From NCBI GenBank assembly GCA_051201675.1, contig CP179212.1, positions 1,984,001 through 2,048,000 on the forward strand: a stretch of DNA of 64,000 nt. Reading direction: 5' to 3'. The position numbers were made by a program, and so were the translations under genes. Numbering within the stretch: position 1 is the stretch's first letter; each line of letters starts with the position of its first letter. This stretch comes from HTCC2207 sp002685195. Its GTDB lineage: Bacteria > Pseudomonadota > Gammaproteobacteria > Pseudomonadales > Porticoccaceae. This document shows positions 16,959-25,976 of this stretch, one piece after another. The notes under the pieces were generated by a model. That model was not told the DNA's origin. It saw only the letters and a list, made by a program, of their open reading frames with translations, and made no database searches.

Positions 16959-18158
16959 ATGAACATAATCAGAGGCAGCGGCAGTATCATGACTAAACCC
17001 ATAGCAAAATCCTGTGTTGTGAGTCTGGCGTTTTTAATCGCCGGATGCGGCGACTCATCCATCACAAAAGTGGCGCCAGGAGGTATCTTCATTACCGAAT
17101 TAATGCCTGTATCGGCAGCCAGCGAGCCCCAGTGGTTTGAGCTCTATAACAGCACCGAAGCCTCGATCAACCTTCAGGATTGTGAAATCACTAATTCTCA
17201 GGACCAGGCATTTACCATTACTGATAGCCTGGTTATGGAAGCTCAGCAATATGCAGTGATTGCCAATCAAAACCATAGATCTGACTTCACCTATCAGTCT
17301 GATCTATTTGAGTTACCTCCAGCCGGCGGCATAAGTCTGACCTGCAATGGTAGCCTTATTGATAAAATGACTTATCAAATTGGCCCGCCGACCATTGCTG
17401 CAACAGCCAGATCTTGGCAGTTAATACCGGATACAGATAGCAACCAAGCCCAGAGTGCTGAGGCAAATGATAAGGTCGAAAATTGGTGCTATACCATTTT
17501 GATCGAAGATTACATGATTGGAGATCGGCGATTTGCGACGCCAGGAAGAGCCAACTCCGTCTGCGAATCGGTTATGCCCTATGTGAGTTATAACGATCAA
17601 GAGCCAGTGTTGATTGAGGGCATCGATTTGGCTGCAACGCTAAAGGTTGCAGAGGCAGAATTTGCCCGCGAGTTATCCACATCAGAATTACCAATATGGG
17701 CGATTAGAGACCAAGTGGTTACACCTGAAATCGCCGCTAAAATAGCCCAGCTGTACTTCGACAATATCGAGATGCTCTATACTACAGAGCCATTTACTAT
17801 CATTGACTGGAACCATGCCGTATGGCATTTTTCGTGGGCAATCTCTAACCTATATCGCAATGGTGACACCGCAGTCAAAGCCGCATTACAGCTGGCTTAT
17901 GAAGATGCAATTACCCGGCCAGAAACCCTTGAGCGCTACAACCATATTGCGATTCACCATATCCGAAATGATACTGTGGTGATGGGCGATATTCATACGC
18001 CGGCTCACAATCGTATGCGGCAGCTTGTTGTGGCGCCAGGCAATCCAGCATACCTACAAAGCTTTGCAGAGTACGAAGAAAATAAAAGAAGTGCCTTTGC
18101 GCTAAAAACGATCGATATTGTGTACCGGGCAAAGACTTTTTTTGAAGGTTTTTTGTGA
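16959..18158 (+). CDS. Lamin-tail-domain lipoprotein of unknown function
   Basis: 399 residues. The N-terminus is a lipoprotein signal (SLAFLIAGCGDSS, lipobox IAGC). Residues about 43-135 form a lamin tail domain: GGIFITELMPVSAASEPQWF, then a beta sandwich ending before SWQLIPD. The remaining ~240 residues, helical and rich in His and Asp (HHIRNDTVVMGDIHTPAHN), match no family I know. LTD domains in bacteria usually mediate surface attachment or accompany nucleases, but no nuclease is evident. ATG at 16989 is an alternative start that gives a more usual signal peptide length. It stands alone on the plus strand. Confidence 0.75.
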   Translation: MNIIRGSGSIMTKPIAKSCVVSLAFLIAGCGDSSITKVAPGGIFITELMPVSAASEPQWFELYNSTEASINLQDCEITNSQDQAFTITDSLVMEAQQYAVIANQNHRSDFTYQSDLFELPPAGGISLTCNGSLIDKMTYQIGPPTIAATARSWQLIPDTDSNQAQSAEANDKVENWCYTILIEDYMIGDRRFATPGRANSVCESVMPYVSYNDQEPVLIEGIDLAATLKVAEAEFARELSTSELPIWAIRDQVVTPEIAAKIAQLYFDNIEMLYTTEPFTIIDWNHAVWHFSWAISNLYRNGDTAVKAALQLAYEDAITRPETLERYNHIAIHHIRNDTVVMGDIHTPAHNRMRQLVVAPGNPAYLQSFAEYEENKRSAFALKTIDIVYRAKTFFEGFL

Positions 18159-18467
18159 GGACATTTTTTTAAAAGCTTGATCAATCGACACCGTCTCACC
18201 GCGCTGGAGGCTATAAGTTAGGGTGCTATTTTTTGGTTTACCGCTACATCAGTGCCTAACGTCTCATCTCATTTCACAGCAGCATTTTTAAGAATATACC
18301 AAAGTTGACTCACATGGCTTTAAAAGTTAGCCTTAACTTTATTGTTATAATCGTCAATAACAGTTAATTATCTTTTATGCACTGGATTTCATGGTTAAAA
18401 GGCGATTAATATTATAACTACCACTAGCATTATGCTTATTTAACAACAAATATAAGGGGTTTAATTG
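18159..18467. other. Intergenic region upstream of the carboxylesterase
   Basis: AT-rich DNA likely holding the carboxylesterase promoter. The only clear element is AAGGGG about 8 bases before the ATG, which sets that start. Confidence 0.4.
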
Positions 18468-20282
18468 ATGAAGTACCTAATAAGGTTTATTGGCGGTCTT
18501 GTTTTGGTTCTGGTCGTTGTCGCAGGAGCGGCCTATGCCTATCTGGCACCAGAGAGTAAACCAGCCCCAGTAGCATCCGATAATACCCTAATTAATCTAG
18601 ATACTGGTGACATTATCGGCTATCAAAATAGCCTTGGGGCATCAGTATGGCGAGGTATACCCTTTGCTCAACCACCAGTTGGCGATTTGCGCTGGCGTGC
18701 TCCGCGACCTCCGGCGCCTTGGCAACATCCAAGGCAGATGTTAGAGGCTGGGCCAGATTGTGCCCATCAGGCTAACAACACATCACCGGAAAAGAACCTT
18801 ATCAATGGCAGCGAAGACTGCCTGTATCTCAACGTCTTTGCTCCCGAAAACGCCAAAGATCGACCGGTGATGTTTTGGATTCATGGAGGGGCTAATAACG
18901 GAGGCACAAGTAATCATCCAATGTTAGATGGTTCTCAACTGGCATCTCAATTTGATGTGGTAGTGGTAAGTATTAACTATCGCTTATCGGCTTTTGGCTG
19001 GCTGTCTCACCCTGCGCTTCGCACCAATGCCAAATTGCCCGAGGATAAGTCCAGTAACTTTGGCACATTGGACCAGATTGCTGGGTTAAAATGGGTACAG
19101 CGAAACATTGCCCAATTTGGCGGCGATGCCAGCAGAGTCACTATTTTTGGTGAATCTGCCGGTGGCTGGAATGTCATGGCACTCATGGCCTCCCCCCTGG
19201 CTACGGACTTATTTCATGGTGCTATTGTTCAGAGTGGTGGCTTGGATATTGAGCCCATCACCAGGGCTGAAAACTTTATAGAGGATGAGGGCCACGAACA
19301 CAGCTCGCGGGAATTCATCAATCAATTACTGGTGGCTGAGGGCAGAGCTACGAACAGAGAAGCTGCAAAGAAATTACAGAGCAGCATGACTGTCCATGAT
19401 CTTGCCGATTATTTACGCAGCAAAACTACGACCGAGGTATTTAAAGCCTTCCGAAGTGAGACCGGCGGCAAGGTGTTCGGAAATTTGGACCTAATTGGTG
19501 ACGGTATCGTTTTACCTCAGGCCGTTGCTTCAGAGCAACTTTTTGCCGATCCTGCCAATTACAACGCAGTACCGGTGATACTTGGTACCAACCGCGATGA
19601 GATGAAGTTGTTTTTAAGCTTCAGTCCCGATCAAGTAGACAAGTTTATGGGTATACCCATCGCAATCAAAAACAGTGGGCGCTATCAGGCATTTAGCAGC
19701 TATGCCAGTGATCAGTGGAAAATTAAAGCGGTCGACCAGCTGGCTACAGTGATGCGTCAGGGGCAAGGAGATAACGTTTTTGCCTATCGTTTCGATTCGG
19801 ATGATCTACGTGACTTTGGTTTTCTCAGCCTACAAGAGCTGATGGGTGCAGCTCATGCCTTTGAGATACCCTATGTATTTGGAAACTTTGTTTCATTGAT
19901 GAGTAATCTTATCCATCCGGAGTCTGCTCGAGCGGCGAGAAATGCTCTATCACAGAGCATGATGTCCTACTGGGCGTCATTTGCTCATTACGGTGAGCCC
20001 GCCAAGGGATATCATGGCAAACAGGTTGAATGGAGCACTTGGAGCAATAATGATGAGCAAAATCGACTAATGATCTTTGATACATCCATAGATCGCGGCA
20101 TTCGAATGTCTCCATTGAAGTTGAAGATGCAAGATCTAAAGCAACGGTTTTTTAGCGAGACTCGCTTCAATGATCAGGAAGAACATTGCCAAGCTTATAA
20201 GCTTTTGTTTGCCAACGAGAACTTTGTACAATCCGAATACGACAACCTAGGTGACAAAGGCTGTTCTGAAGTGGGCTTATAG
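18468..20282 (+). CDS. Type-B carboxylesterase, membrane-anchored or exported
   Basis: About 604 residues of the carboxylesterase type B / cholinesterase family. An N-terminal hydrophobic stretch (IGGLVLVLVVVAGAAYAYLA) is a signal anchor. The family N-terminal block SVWRGIPFAQPPVGDLRW is present, the nucleophile lies in FGESAGGWN, the acid is probably in LGTNRDEMK and the His in GAAHAFEIPYVFG. It should hydrolyse esters outside the cytoplasm. A TTG just before the ATG is in frame, but AAGGGG is well placed for the ATG. A strong terminator follows 50 bp after the stop. Confidence 0.9.
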   Translation: MKYLIRFIGGLVLVLVVVAGAAYAYLAPESKPAPVASDNTLINLDTGDIIGYQNSLGASVWRGIPFAQPPVGDLRWRAPRPPAPWQHPRQMLEAGPDCAHQANNTSPEKNLINGSEDCLYLNVFAPENAKDRPVMFWIHGGANNGGTSNHPMLDGSQLASQFDVVVVSINYRLSAFGWLSHPALRTNAKLPEDKSSNFGTLDQIAGLKWVQRNIAQFGGDASRVTIFGESAGGWNVMALMASPLATDLFHGAIVQSGGLDIEPITRAENFIEDEGHEHSSREFINQLLVAEGRATNREAAKKLQSSMTVHDLADYLRSKTTTEVFKAFRSETGGKVFGNLDLIGDGIVLPQAVASEQLFADPANYNAVPVILGTNRDEMKLFLSFSPDQVDKFMGIPIAIKNSGRYQAFSSYASDQWKIKAVDQLATVMRQGQGDNVFAYRFDSDDLRDFGFLSLQELMGAAHAFEIPYVFGNFVSLMSNLIHPESARAARNALSQSMMSYWASFAHYGEPAKGYHGKQVEWSTWSNNDEQNRLMIFDTSIDRGIRMSPLKLKMQDLKQRFFSETRFNDQEEHCQAYKLLFANENFVQSEYDNLGDKGCSEVGL

Positions 20283-20330
20283 TGTGCAGATGGAATCTGT
20301 AATCCTCAAGACATTTAACTCACCTAAACA

Positions 20331-20365
20331 AAAAAGCCCCGGAGCTGTATGCTCAGGGGCTTTTT
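20331..20365. terminator. Bidirectional rho-independent terminator
   Basis: AAAAAGCCCC at 20331-20340 pairs with GGGGCTTTTT at 20356-20365. A-runs and T-runs flank the stem on both strands, so it can end the carboxylesterase transcript and a small convergent gene at 20451-20624. Confidence 0.85.
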
Positions 20366-20450
20366 AAATGGTCTTAAGAATTAATCTTTCAACGCTATGC
20401 TTCGCACTGAATTTGGCAACTCGCTCCAAAGGAAAACGAGTTAAGGCGTC

Positions 20451-20624
20451 TTAGCAAATAAAGGGCGCCATGCCTGGGGCCTTAGCAATGAGTGCACCGG
20501 TAATCAGCACCTCTTCAATGAATTTATCCTCTACCATGCCAGCGACCGGTATCACCGCTAAGAGGGCAGCCCCTGTTGCCACGAAACCCGTACCTAAATG
20601 ATGGCACTTTTTATTTAAGAACAT
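20451..20624 (-). CDS. Possible 57-residue small hydrophobic protein
   Basis: ATG at 20624 to TAA at 20451 gives 57 residues with a Gly/Ala/Val-rich hydrophobic centre (FVATGAALLAVIPVAG) and a short C-terminal amphipathic part ending MAPFIC. The composition is protein-like and the bidirectional terminator at 20331 lies properly downstream. Against it, the ribosome binding site is weak and I recognise no family. It may be a small membrane or secreted peptide, or spurious. Confidence 0.4.
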   Translation of the reverse strand: MFLNKKCHHLGTGFVATGAALLAVIPVAGMVEDKFIEEVLITGALIAKAPGMAPFIC

Positions 20625-20954
20625 CTTTAATGTTGCGCACTAATTAGTGATGAAAGTAAAGGTACAACCAAATTTTTGATAATAAGACCTATTATTTTTA
20701 AACCCACCTAGTAAGTCGCTTCTATACCAGTGTTTAAAATCGATATATCTAATGTCGTGCTAGGGCAGGCTGCAGTCAAAGGCATCCCTTGCATTTAGAA
20801 TGCGTGCGGTGTGAAAATCTACTTGCTCGGCGGTGAAGCAAAAGACGCGCTAAAACAGCATAATAATTATTTAGCGTCAGTTTCTGGATGTATAAATCTC
20901 GGGATAGATCAATAAATCTAATGCCAGGACCATAATCGAAAGCAGACACTGGAC

Positions 20955-20989
20955 AAAAAAAAGGAGGCCAAGAATAATCTTGACCTCCC
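20955..20989 (-). terminator. Rho-independent terminator of the TonB receptor gene
   Basis: On the minus strand GGAGGTCAAGA pairs with TCTTGGCCTCC across a short loop, followed by eight T. It lies about 20 bases behind the receptor stop codon. Strong and well placed. Confidence 0.9.
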
Positions 20990-21010
20990 TACAAGGAACT
21001 TAGTTTATAA

Positions 21011-23374
21011 TTAGAACTGTAATCTCACTGTCACACCGTAGCTACGAGGGTCACCAGGGTAGGCATTAAAACTACCTGCCTGTATCACAGAATTGAAGAG
21101 ACCGTCGGTATATTCTTCATCCGTTATGTTTTTTCCCCATAAGTTAACGGTCCAGAAGCCGCCAGCATCACGTATCCCCACTGTGGCATTGGCAGTGACA
21201 TAGCTACCTTGGTCAGCAATTGGGTTTTGCTCGCTAGTCACATTGCGTGAGCCGCGATATCTAGCTCCAAGATTGGCAAAACCTTCAACGGAGCCAAAGC
21301 TTTTCACGTAATTGATGGATGAGCTTAATGTCCAATCAGGTACACCGGATAACGGCTTTCCACTTAGGTCTTGGACGGGCGGCAGTGATGGCGAGCCAGC
21401 GGGTTGAACGATTTGAGGTCCTCCAACATAACTCGTATATTCGTGATCTAGATACGAGCCTGCAAATGAGAGAAACAGGTTTGATGTGGGTGCATAAAGC
21501 GTGTCAAACTCGAAGCCGTCAATCTGAATCTCACCGGCGTTGCCCAGAACAAAGGCGACGCCGTTGAACGCGTTGGATTGGAAGTCACGTAATCGCTGCG
21601 AGAAGGCGGCGACGTTAACCTGTAAGTTATTGTCTAATGCACGAATTTTAGCGCCCACTTCCCATGCATCAGCAAGTTCTTTATCAAAATCTGCGCCATT
21701 ACTTCCGGACTGGACATTAAATCCACCTGCTTTATAGCCCCTTTTACCGCTGGCATATAGACTCACATCATCACTGTACTCATAAGAAACAATGAGTTCG
21801 CCAGTAGGCTCCTGCTCGCTGCGTCTTTCGGAAAAGTCCGACACCGGCCTAAATAGCTGTACAAATCCTGCGTATGTAGGATAGAGCGGGTTTATCGCTG
21901 CTAGCGTTGCCACAGCTGGATCGCTAGTGGGATCACTAAAGTCAATAGCAGAATAGGGCGCATCAGTAGTCATTCGCGCGGTAATTACTTTGTCTTCTGT
22001 GGTCCAGCGCGTCCCGAGTGAGGCTGTCAACTTGTCATTAATGTGCCAATCAAGCTTACCAAACACAGAGTGGCTGGTTGTCAGTAGACTGAATTCGCTT
22101 TTTCTACCAGTACCGGAACTAATATAGGAGCCAGTAGGGGCGCCCTTCAGCTGTTCAACAAGCGATACCAAGCCGAAGATCCGACCATCAAAAAACGGGC
22201 GGGCGAATGAACCTAAGCGATTTTCCCCACCGCTGTCTTGATCAGCGTCGTAAAAATAATAGCCCAATAGCCAGTCGATTTTATTTTCACCGGTAGACTG
22301 TAGTCTAAATTCTTGAGTGAACACCTGTCGGTCAAAGGTGTTTTGCAATACGCCACTCAGTTCGATGTCGATAAAATCGGCGTCAATATCATTGCTTTCC
22401 TCAAAATCTCGGAACGCTGTTAAAGAGGTAAATGAATAGGACTCACGCTCCCAATCTAATTGTGCTGAGTATCCGCTCTGCTCCTGATCGGTTTCCATGG
22501 CTCGGTCAAACTTAATCTTGCGCGCGTAAATATCGTCTGGCAAGATTGTTGCACCAAGGGCCGTAGTTGCGGCGGCATTGCCAGGATCATTGTAGTAAAA
22601 CGGAGCGCCGCAACAATCTTCTTCAATGGATGAAGTATCGGCAATAAGGCGTATGGTCAGCTCGTCACTGGGCTCTATCAGTAGTTGTCCACGCAGAGCG
22701 TAGCGATCCCTATCATTTACAGCATCTCTACCTTCCTGAACATTATCAATAAAACCGTCGCGGGTATTGCGGTTGCCGGAGACACGGTAAGAGACGGTGT
22801 CACTAATGGGGCCAGTAATGGTGCCACGGGTTATTTTACTATTGTAATTACCAAAGGATTGCTCAAAATCAGCTCCAAACTCTCGCTGGGGCTTTTTGGT
22901 AATAATGGAGATAACACCGGCAGGGGTATTTTTACCGTAAACCGAGCTCTGCGGTCCGCGCAGTACTTCTACCCGCTCAACAGCGATAAAATCATCAATA
23001 GCTGAGGCTGCCCGACTGCGGTATACACCATCGATAAACACCCCTACAGAAGGTTCTAAACCTGCGTTATTGCCTGAGGTACCTAGTCCGCGAATACTAA
23101 ATGTTTGCTGTGAAGAGCTCTGGTTTTGTGTAACGCTAAGAGACGGCACTGCAAGCTCCATTTCTTGAATGTCATCAAGACTTCTTTGTTTCAGAAGCTC
23201 TCCTGAAACTACAGATACAGCTACTGGAGTATCTTGCAAAGTCGCTGTTCGCTTTTGAGCAGTTACCAACACTTCTTCCAGCCCGCGATACGTTTCCTCC
23301 TGAGCTAGGCCGGTATTAGCTGCTAGTACTGCTACGGACAGCGCGCTAATACGCACTAATTTATGCAATTTCAT
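21011..23374 (-). CDS. TonB-dependent outer-membrane receptor
   Basis: 787 residues from the ATG at 23374. The upstream frame to 23428 is unlikely because the signal peptide starts at MKLHKLVRISALSVAVLAA. The plug domain begins LEEVLVTAQKRTATLQDTPV, with SIRGLGTSG, VGVFIDGVYRSR and VEVLRGPQSSVYGKN. The 22-strand barrel ends with the canonical Phe (VTVRLQF). It imports a substrate across the outer membrane with TonB energy. Its sequence type and the catabolic setting suggest an organic compound rather than iron, but that is inference. The TetR gene at 23971 is divergent and may control it. Three 11-bp tandem repeats lie about 125 bp upstream. Confidence 0.93.
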   Translation of the reverse strand: MKLHKLVRISALSVAVLAANTGLAQEETYRGLEEVLVTAQKRTATLQDTPVAVSVVSGELLKQRSLDDIQEMELAVPSLSVTQNQSSSQQTFSIRGLGTSGNNAGLEPSVGVFIDGVYRSRAASAIDDFIAVERVEVLRGPQSSVYGKNTPAGVISIITKKPQREFGADFEQSFGNYNSKITRGTITGPISDTVSYRVSGNRNTRDGFIDNVQEGRDAVNDRDRYALRGQLLIEPSDELTIRLIADTSSIEEDCCGAPFYYNDPGNAAATTALGATILPDDIYARKIKFDRAMETDQEQSGYSAQLDWERESYSFTSLTAFRDFEESNDIDADFIDIELSGVLQNTFDRQVFTQEFRLQSTGENKIDWLLGYYFYDADQDSGGENRLGSFARPFFDGRIFGLVSLVEQLKGAPTGSYISSGTGRKSEFSLLTTSHSVFGKLDWHINDKLTASLGTRWTTEDKVITARMTTDAPYSAIDFSDPTSDPAVATLAAINPLYPTYAGFVQLFRPVSDFSERRSEQEPTGELIVSYEYSDDVSLYASGKRGYKAGGFNVQSGSNGADFDKELADAWEVGAKIRALDNNLQVNVAAFSQRLRDFQSNAFNGVAFVLGNAGEIQIDGFEFDTLYAPTSNLFLSFAGSYLDHEYTSYVGGPQIVQPAGSPSLPPVQDLSGKPLSGVPDWTLSSSINYVKSFGSVEGFANLGARYRGSRNVTSEQNPIADQGSYVTANATVGIRDAGGFWTVNLWGKNITDEEYTDGLFNSVIQAGSFNAYPGDPRSYGVTVRLQF

Positions 23375-23970
23375 AATCTTATGTCCCCAATTTAGTTTTG
23401 TTAGTTGTTTATATTTAAGATATAACAAACGTTTTTAAATCGATCATTATTGTCAATGAGCTATTGTTATCGTTGTAGTATCCGAACCCGCTTCAAGTTA
23501 TAGTAATTCTATAGTAATTCTATAGTAATTCTTATTAAAGTAATCGTCAATAGTACTCCAACAGAATTAAAGTTCGATTCGAAAAATTGTAGAAAAACCT
23601 TAAACCCCTACATTTAATGGCTTAATTAGGTCACTTTAATGGCAATATTTACAGCAATAGTCCGCTAAGAGCTAAACACATAACTGAGTAAAGAGATTAG
23701 ATCCGGTGAATTTGATAGTTTTACGATAGATTTATAAAATTCTACTAAGCATAGGGTCAATAGTTAAACGATATTGTGCGGAAAAATGACTCAGAAGAAA
23801 AATTCATGACCTGCGCCTACAGAAATTTGAGTTCAGCGGCCACTCTTTACGGTGTAACCCCTGTGAAGACAGCATTGCGCTGGCTTACGACTAGAGATAA
23901 ACCATAAGATGGGCTGGCATAGCCCCGCAACAGCTGATAAGGTTGTTTCTCGCTATTTAATGTTAGAGCT
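23375..23970. other. Divergent control region, TonB receptor / TetR
   Basis: 596 bp between divergent genes. It carries the three 11-bp tandem repeats and many AT-rich promoter-like stretches. No open frame here looks real. Confidence 0.5.
23499..23531. repeat. Three perfect 11-bp tandem repeats (TATAGTAATTC)
   Basis: TATAGTAATTC occurs at 23499-23509, 23510-23520 and 23521-23531 without change. The period is close to one helical turn, so a protein could bind all copies on one DNA face. The position, 125-157 bases upstream of the TonB-receptor ATG, suggests a regulatory site. Confidence 0.6.
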
Positions 23971-24627
23971 ATGAGTAAATCCGACACGACCAAGAAAACC
24001 CGAACCCGGCTATCGCCAAAAGCCAGAAAAAATATGATTCTGGACTGTGCGGCCAAGCTTGTGGCAGGGGAAGGTGTGTCTGCTGTAACTATGGAGCGTT
24101 TAGGTTCTGAAGCAGAAATCAGTAAGGCGTTGGTGTACAACTACTTCCCCAGCGTTACATTACTTTTACAAACATTATTAATGCGCGAGTATCGTCACCT
24201 ACGTAGACTCCAGCTGGAAGCTGCTGAAAGCTCAGAGACACTGGAGCAAATGGTCCGCCGGGTCACTAAGGTATATCTCTCCTACATCAGCGATCGCGGA
24301 CTTATCATTGAGCGTCTATCCATGGAGCCCTCTGTGGCCAATAGTGGCGACCCCAATAAATATGGTCGGGATCCAGCGGTAAACTATCTCGCCGAAATAC
24401 TCTGTGACAACTTCAATATAGACATCGAAGTGGCTAGAGCCACAGTAGACATCTCCTATGGCATGCCAACCGCTGCAGGTCAATATCTTATCCATAATGA
24501 CATCAACCTACAGACGATAGAAGATATTACTGTGGCCATGTTTTTGGGTAGCTATCAGGCTATTCAGAAAAGATACGAGGCCTCTCTAAAAACCCTAATC
24601 AAACGCCCTCGTGATACAGCAGTCTAA
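23971..24627 (+). CDS. TetR family regulator
   Basis: 218 residues with an N-terminal helix-turn-helix (VTMERLGSEAEISKALVYNYFPS) preceded by a basic arm (TKKTRTRLSPKARKN). The C-terminal ligand domain is unrelated in detail to the two other TetR proteins of the window. It is divergently transcribed from the TonB receptor and is its likeliest regulator, with the 11-bp repeats as candidate site. It could equally control the convergent VOC/PQQ genes downstream. Confidence 0.88.
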   Translation: MSKSDTTKKTRTRLSPKARKNMILDCAAKLVAGEGVSAVTMERLGSEAEISKALVYNYFPSVTLLLQTLLMREYRHLRRLQLEAAESSETLEQMVRRVTKVYLSYISDRGLIIERLSMEPSVANSGDPNKYGRDPAVNYLAEILCDNFNIDIEVARATVDISYGMPTAAGQYLIHNDINLQTIEDITVAMFLGSYQAIQKRYEASLKTLIKRPRDTAV

Positions 24628-24857
24628 ACAGGTTAGTGGCAGCTTGATCCGACCTCCGATACCGTCTTAATAATCACGCAGGCAGCAGTACAATGCTATT
24701 GACCAGAAGCTGAATAAAAGCCAAGGGTTGAGGTCTTTGGAGCTATTGCAACCATAAAAGCGGCCTTGGCAAAGACAAGAAAGCGAGCTGGGAGCATTAA
24801 AATTCGCCTATTATTTTTGCATTGCCATTTTTGACAATCTTACTTAGCAGTATTCAG

Positions 24858-25952
24858 CTACCTAGCGCCCCAGGCGTCCAGCTTGCGCACCGAGAGGCGT
24901 GACTGAGGATCAACTGCCTGACGCAGGGAGAAGATATTGCCATCCAGATCCTGGCTATAGACTTGCCAGAAACCATCCAGTTCAACAGGCTCGCTTACAA
25001 AATCCACTCCCAAACTAGTCAGACGCCGGTACTCCGTCTGAATATCTGCAACCTCGATAGAGAACGAATAACCCAGCGCAGTCACAGCACGCTGGTCAGT
25101 AAATTCTGCCGTCTGCGGGCTAACATATTGCCAAATCTCGATCACCTTAGATGCCTGATTTAACTTAAACCAGCCACCAATCAAGTCGACATTATCTATG
25201 TCTACTATGTCGTCGAGCCTGGGATTGTCAGTAACATGGGCATATCTGTAGGGCTTAAACCCTAATACCATTTGATAGAACTCCATCAGCCCAACAATAT
25301 CATGGGTCGCCAAACCCACCTGGGACATCCATAGATTTCCATCCAAATCCTGCCCGCTACCGCCGTAGCCTGCGCGCTCTAACAATTCACCATCCAGCTG
25401 CTCGAGTTCAATCATGTTGCCGTCCGGATCATAGGCATAGCCATAGGTGATGCCATAGCCGCCAAGATCAATTGGCTGGTCACCGCGAGATAGCGGATCT
25501 ATACCCATTGCCACAAACTTGTCCCAACCAGAGTCATAGTTAGGAGATTGAAAACAGGTGTGAGTCATACCTGGTCCCTCGGGTGGCATATTACTCACTG
25601 GGACGTCCTGGTTACCCTCGAACTGGGTTAACTCCAACAGCATATTAGGCCCCCTAAGAACAGCTATCTCATAGGCAATATTGTCTTGGCCAAATAGCTT
25701 GCTGGCCTGCTCATTGGCGCTAACCGACTGTCGTCGCAACAATTCAAACTGAGTGGCTCCCTGATAGAACGCTAGCGCAACATCCAGATCTCTTACCGAC
25801 AGTCCAATATGATTTAATCCAATGACAGTAGTGCTGGCATCGGCGACAGTTGCGGTTTTATCCACATCCACTGAGCTCGTCGGTTGCAAAATCAGATACA
25901 GAACAATACCTAGAGCGGCTATTAACAGTACAGATTTTTTGACAAGGTTCAT
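24858..25952 (-). CDS. Membrane-tethered two-domain VOC protein
   Basis: 364 residues. An N-terminal hydrophobic segment (about residues 5-22) with a Lys-Lys start is a signal anchor, so the catalytic part should face the periplasm. Two VOC repeats follow. The first has candidate metal ligands H48 (NHIGLS), H131 (MTHTC) and E182 (NMIELEQL); the second has lost them (GNIFSLRQ). It closely parallels the cytosolic VOC protein at 7258-8286, including the GPGM(S/T)HTC block. Its stop-to-start layout puts it 24 bp behind the PQQ dehydrogenase gene, implying a shared transcript and a shared periplasmic job. Confidence 0.82.
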   Translation of the reverse strand: MNLVKKSVLLIAALGIVLYLILQPTSSVDVDKTATVADASTTVIGLNHIGLSVRDLDVALAFYQGATQFELLRRQSVSANEQASKLFGQDNIAYEIAVLRGPNMLLELTQFEGNQDVPVSNMPPEGPGMTHTCFQSPNYDSGWDKFVAMGIDPLSRGDQPIDLGGYGITYGYAYDPDGNMIELEQLDGELLERAGYGGSGQDLDGNLWMSQVGLATHDIVGLMEFYQMVLGFKPYRYAHVTDNPRLDDIVDIDNVDLIGGWFKLNQASKVIEIWQYVSPQTAEFTDQRAVTALGYSFSIEVADIQTEYRRLTSLGVDFVSEPVELDGFWQVYSQDLDGNIFSLRQAVDPQSRLSVRKLDAWGAR

Positions 25953-25976
25953 AAGGATTTCCGTTACAGTTAAGGT

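Larger units (their letters stand above)
20366..21010. other. Region between carboxylesterase and TonB receptor
   Basis: About 640 bp. It contains a possible 57-codon minus-strand ORF and the TonB-receptor terminator, both listed separately. Nothing else is supported. Confidence 0.5.

Noticed and set aside
23375..23970. CRISPR array from the short repeats
   Set aside because: The three 11-bp repeats have no spacers and no cas genes are present.
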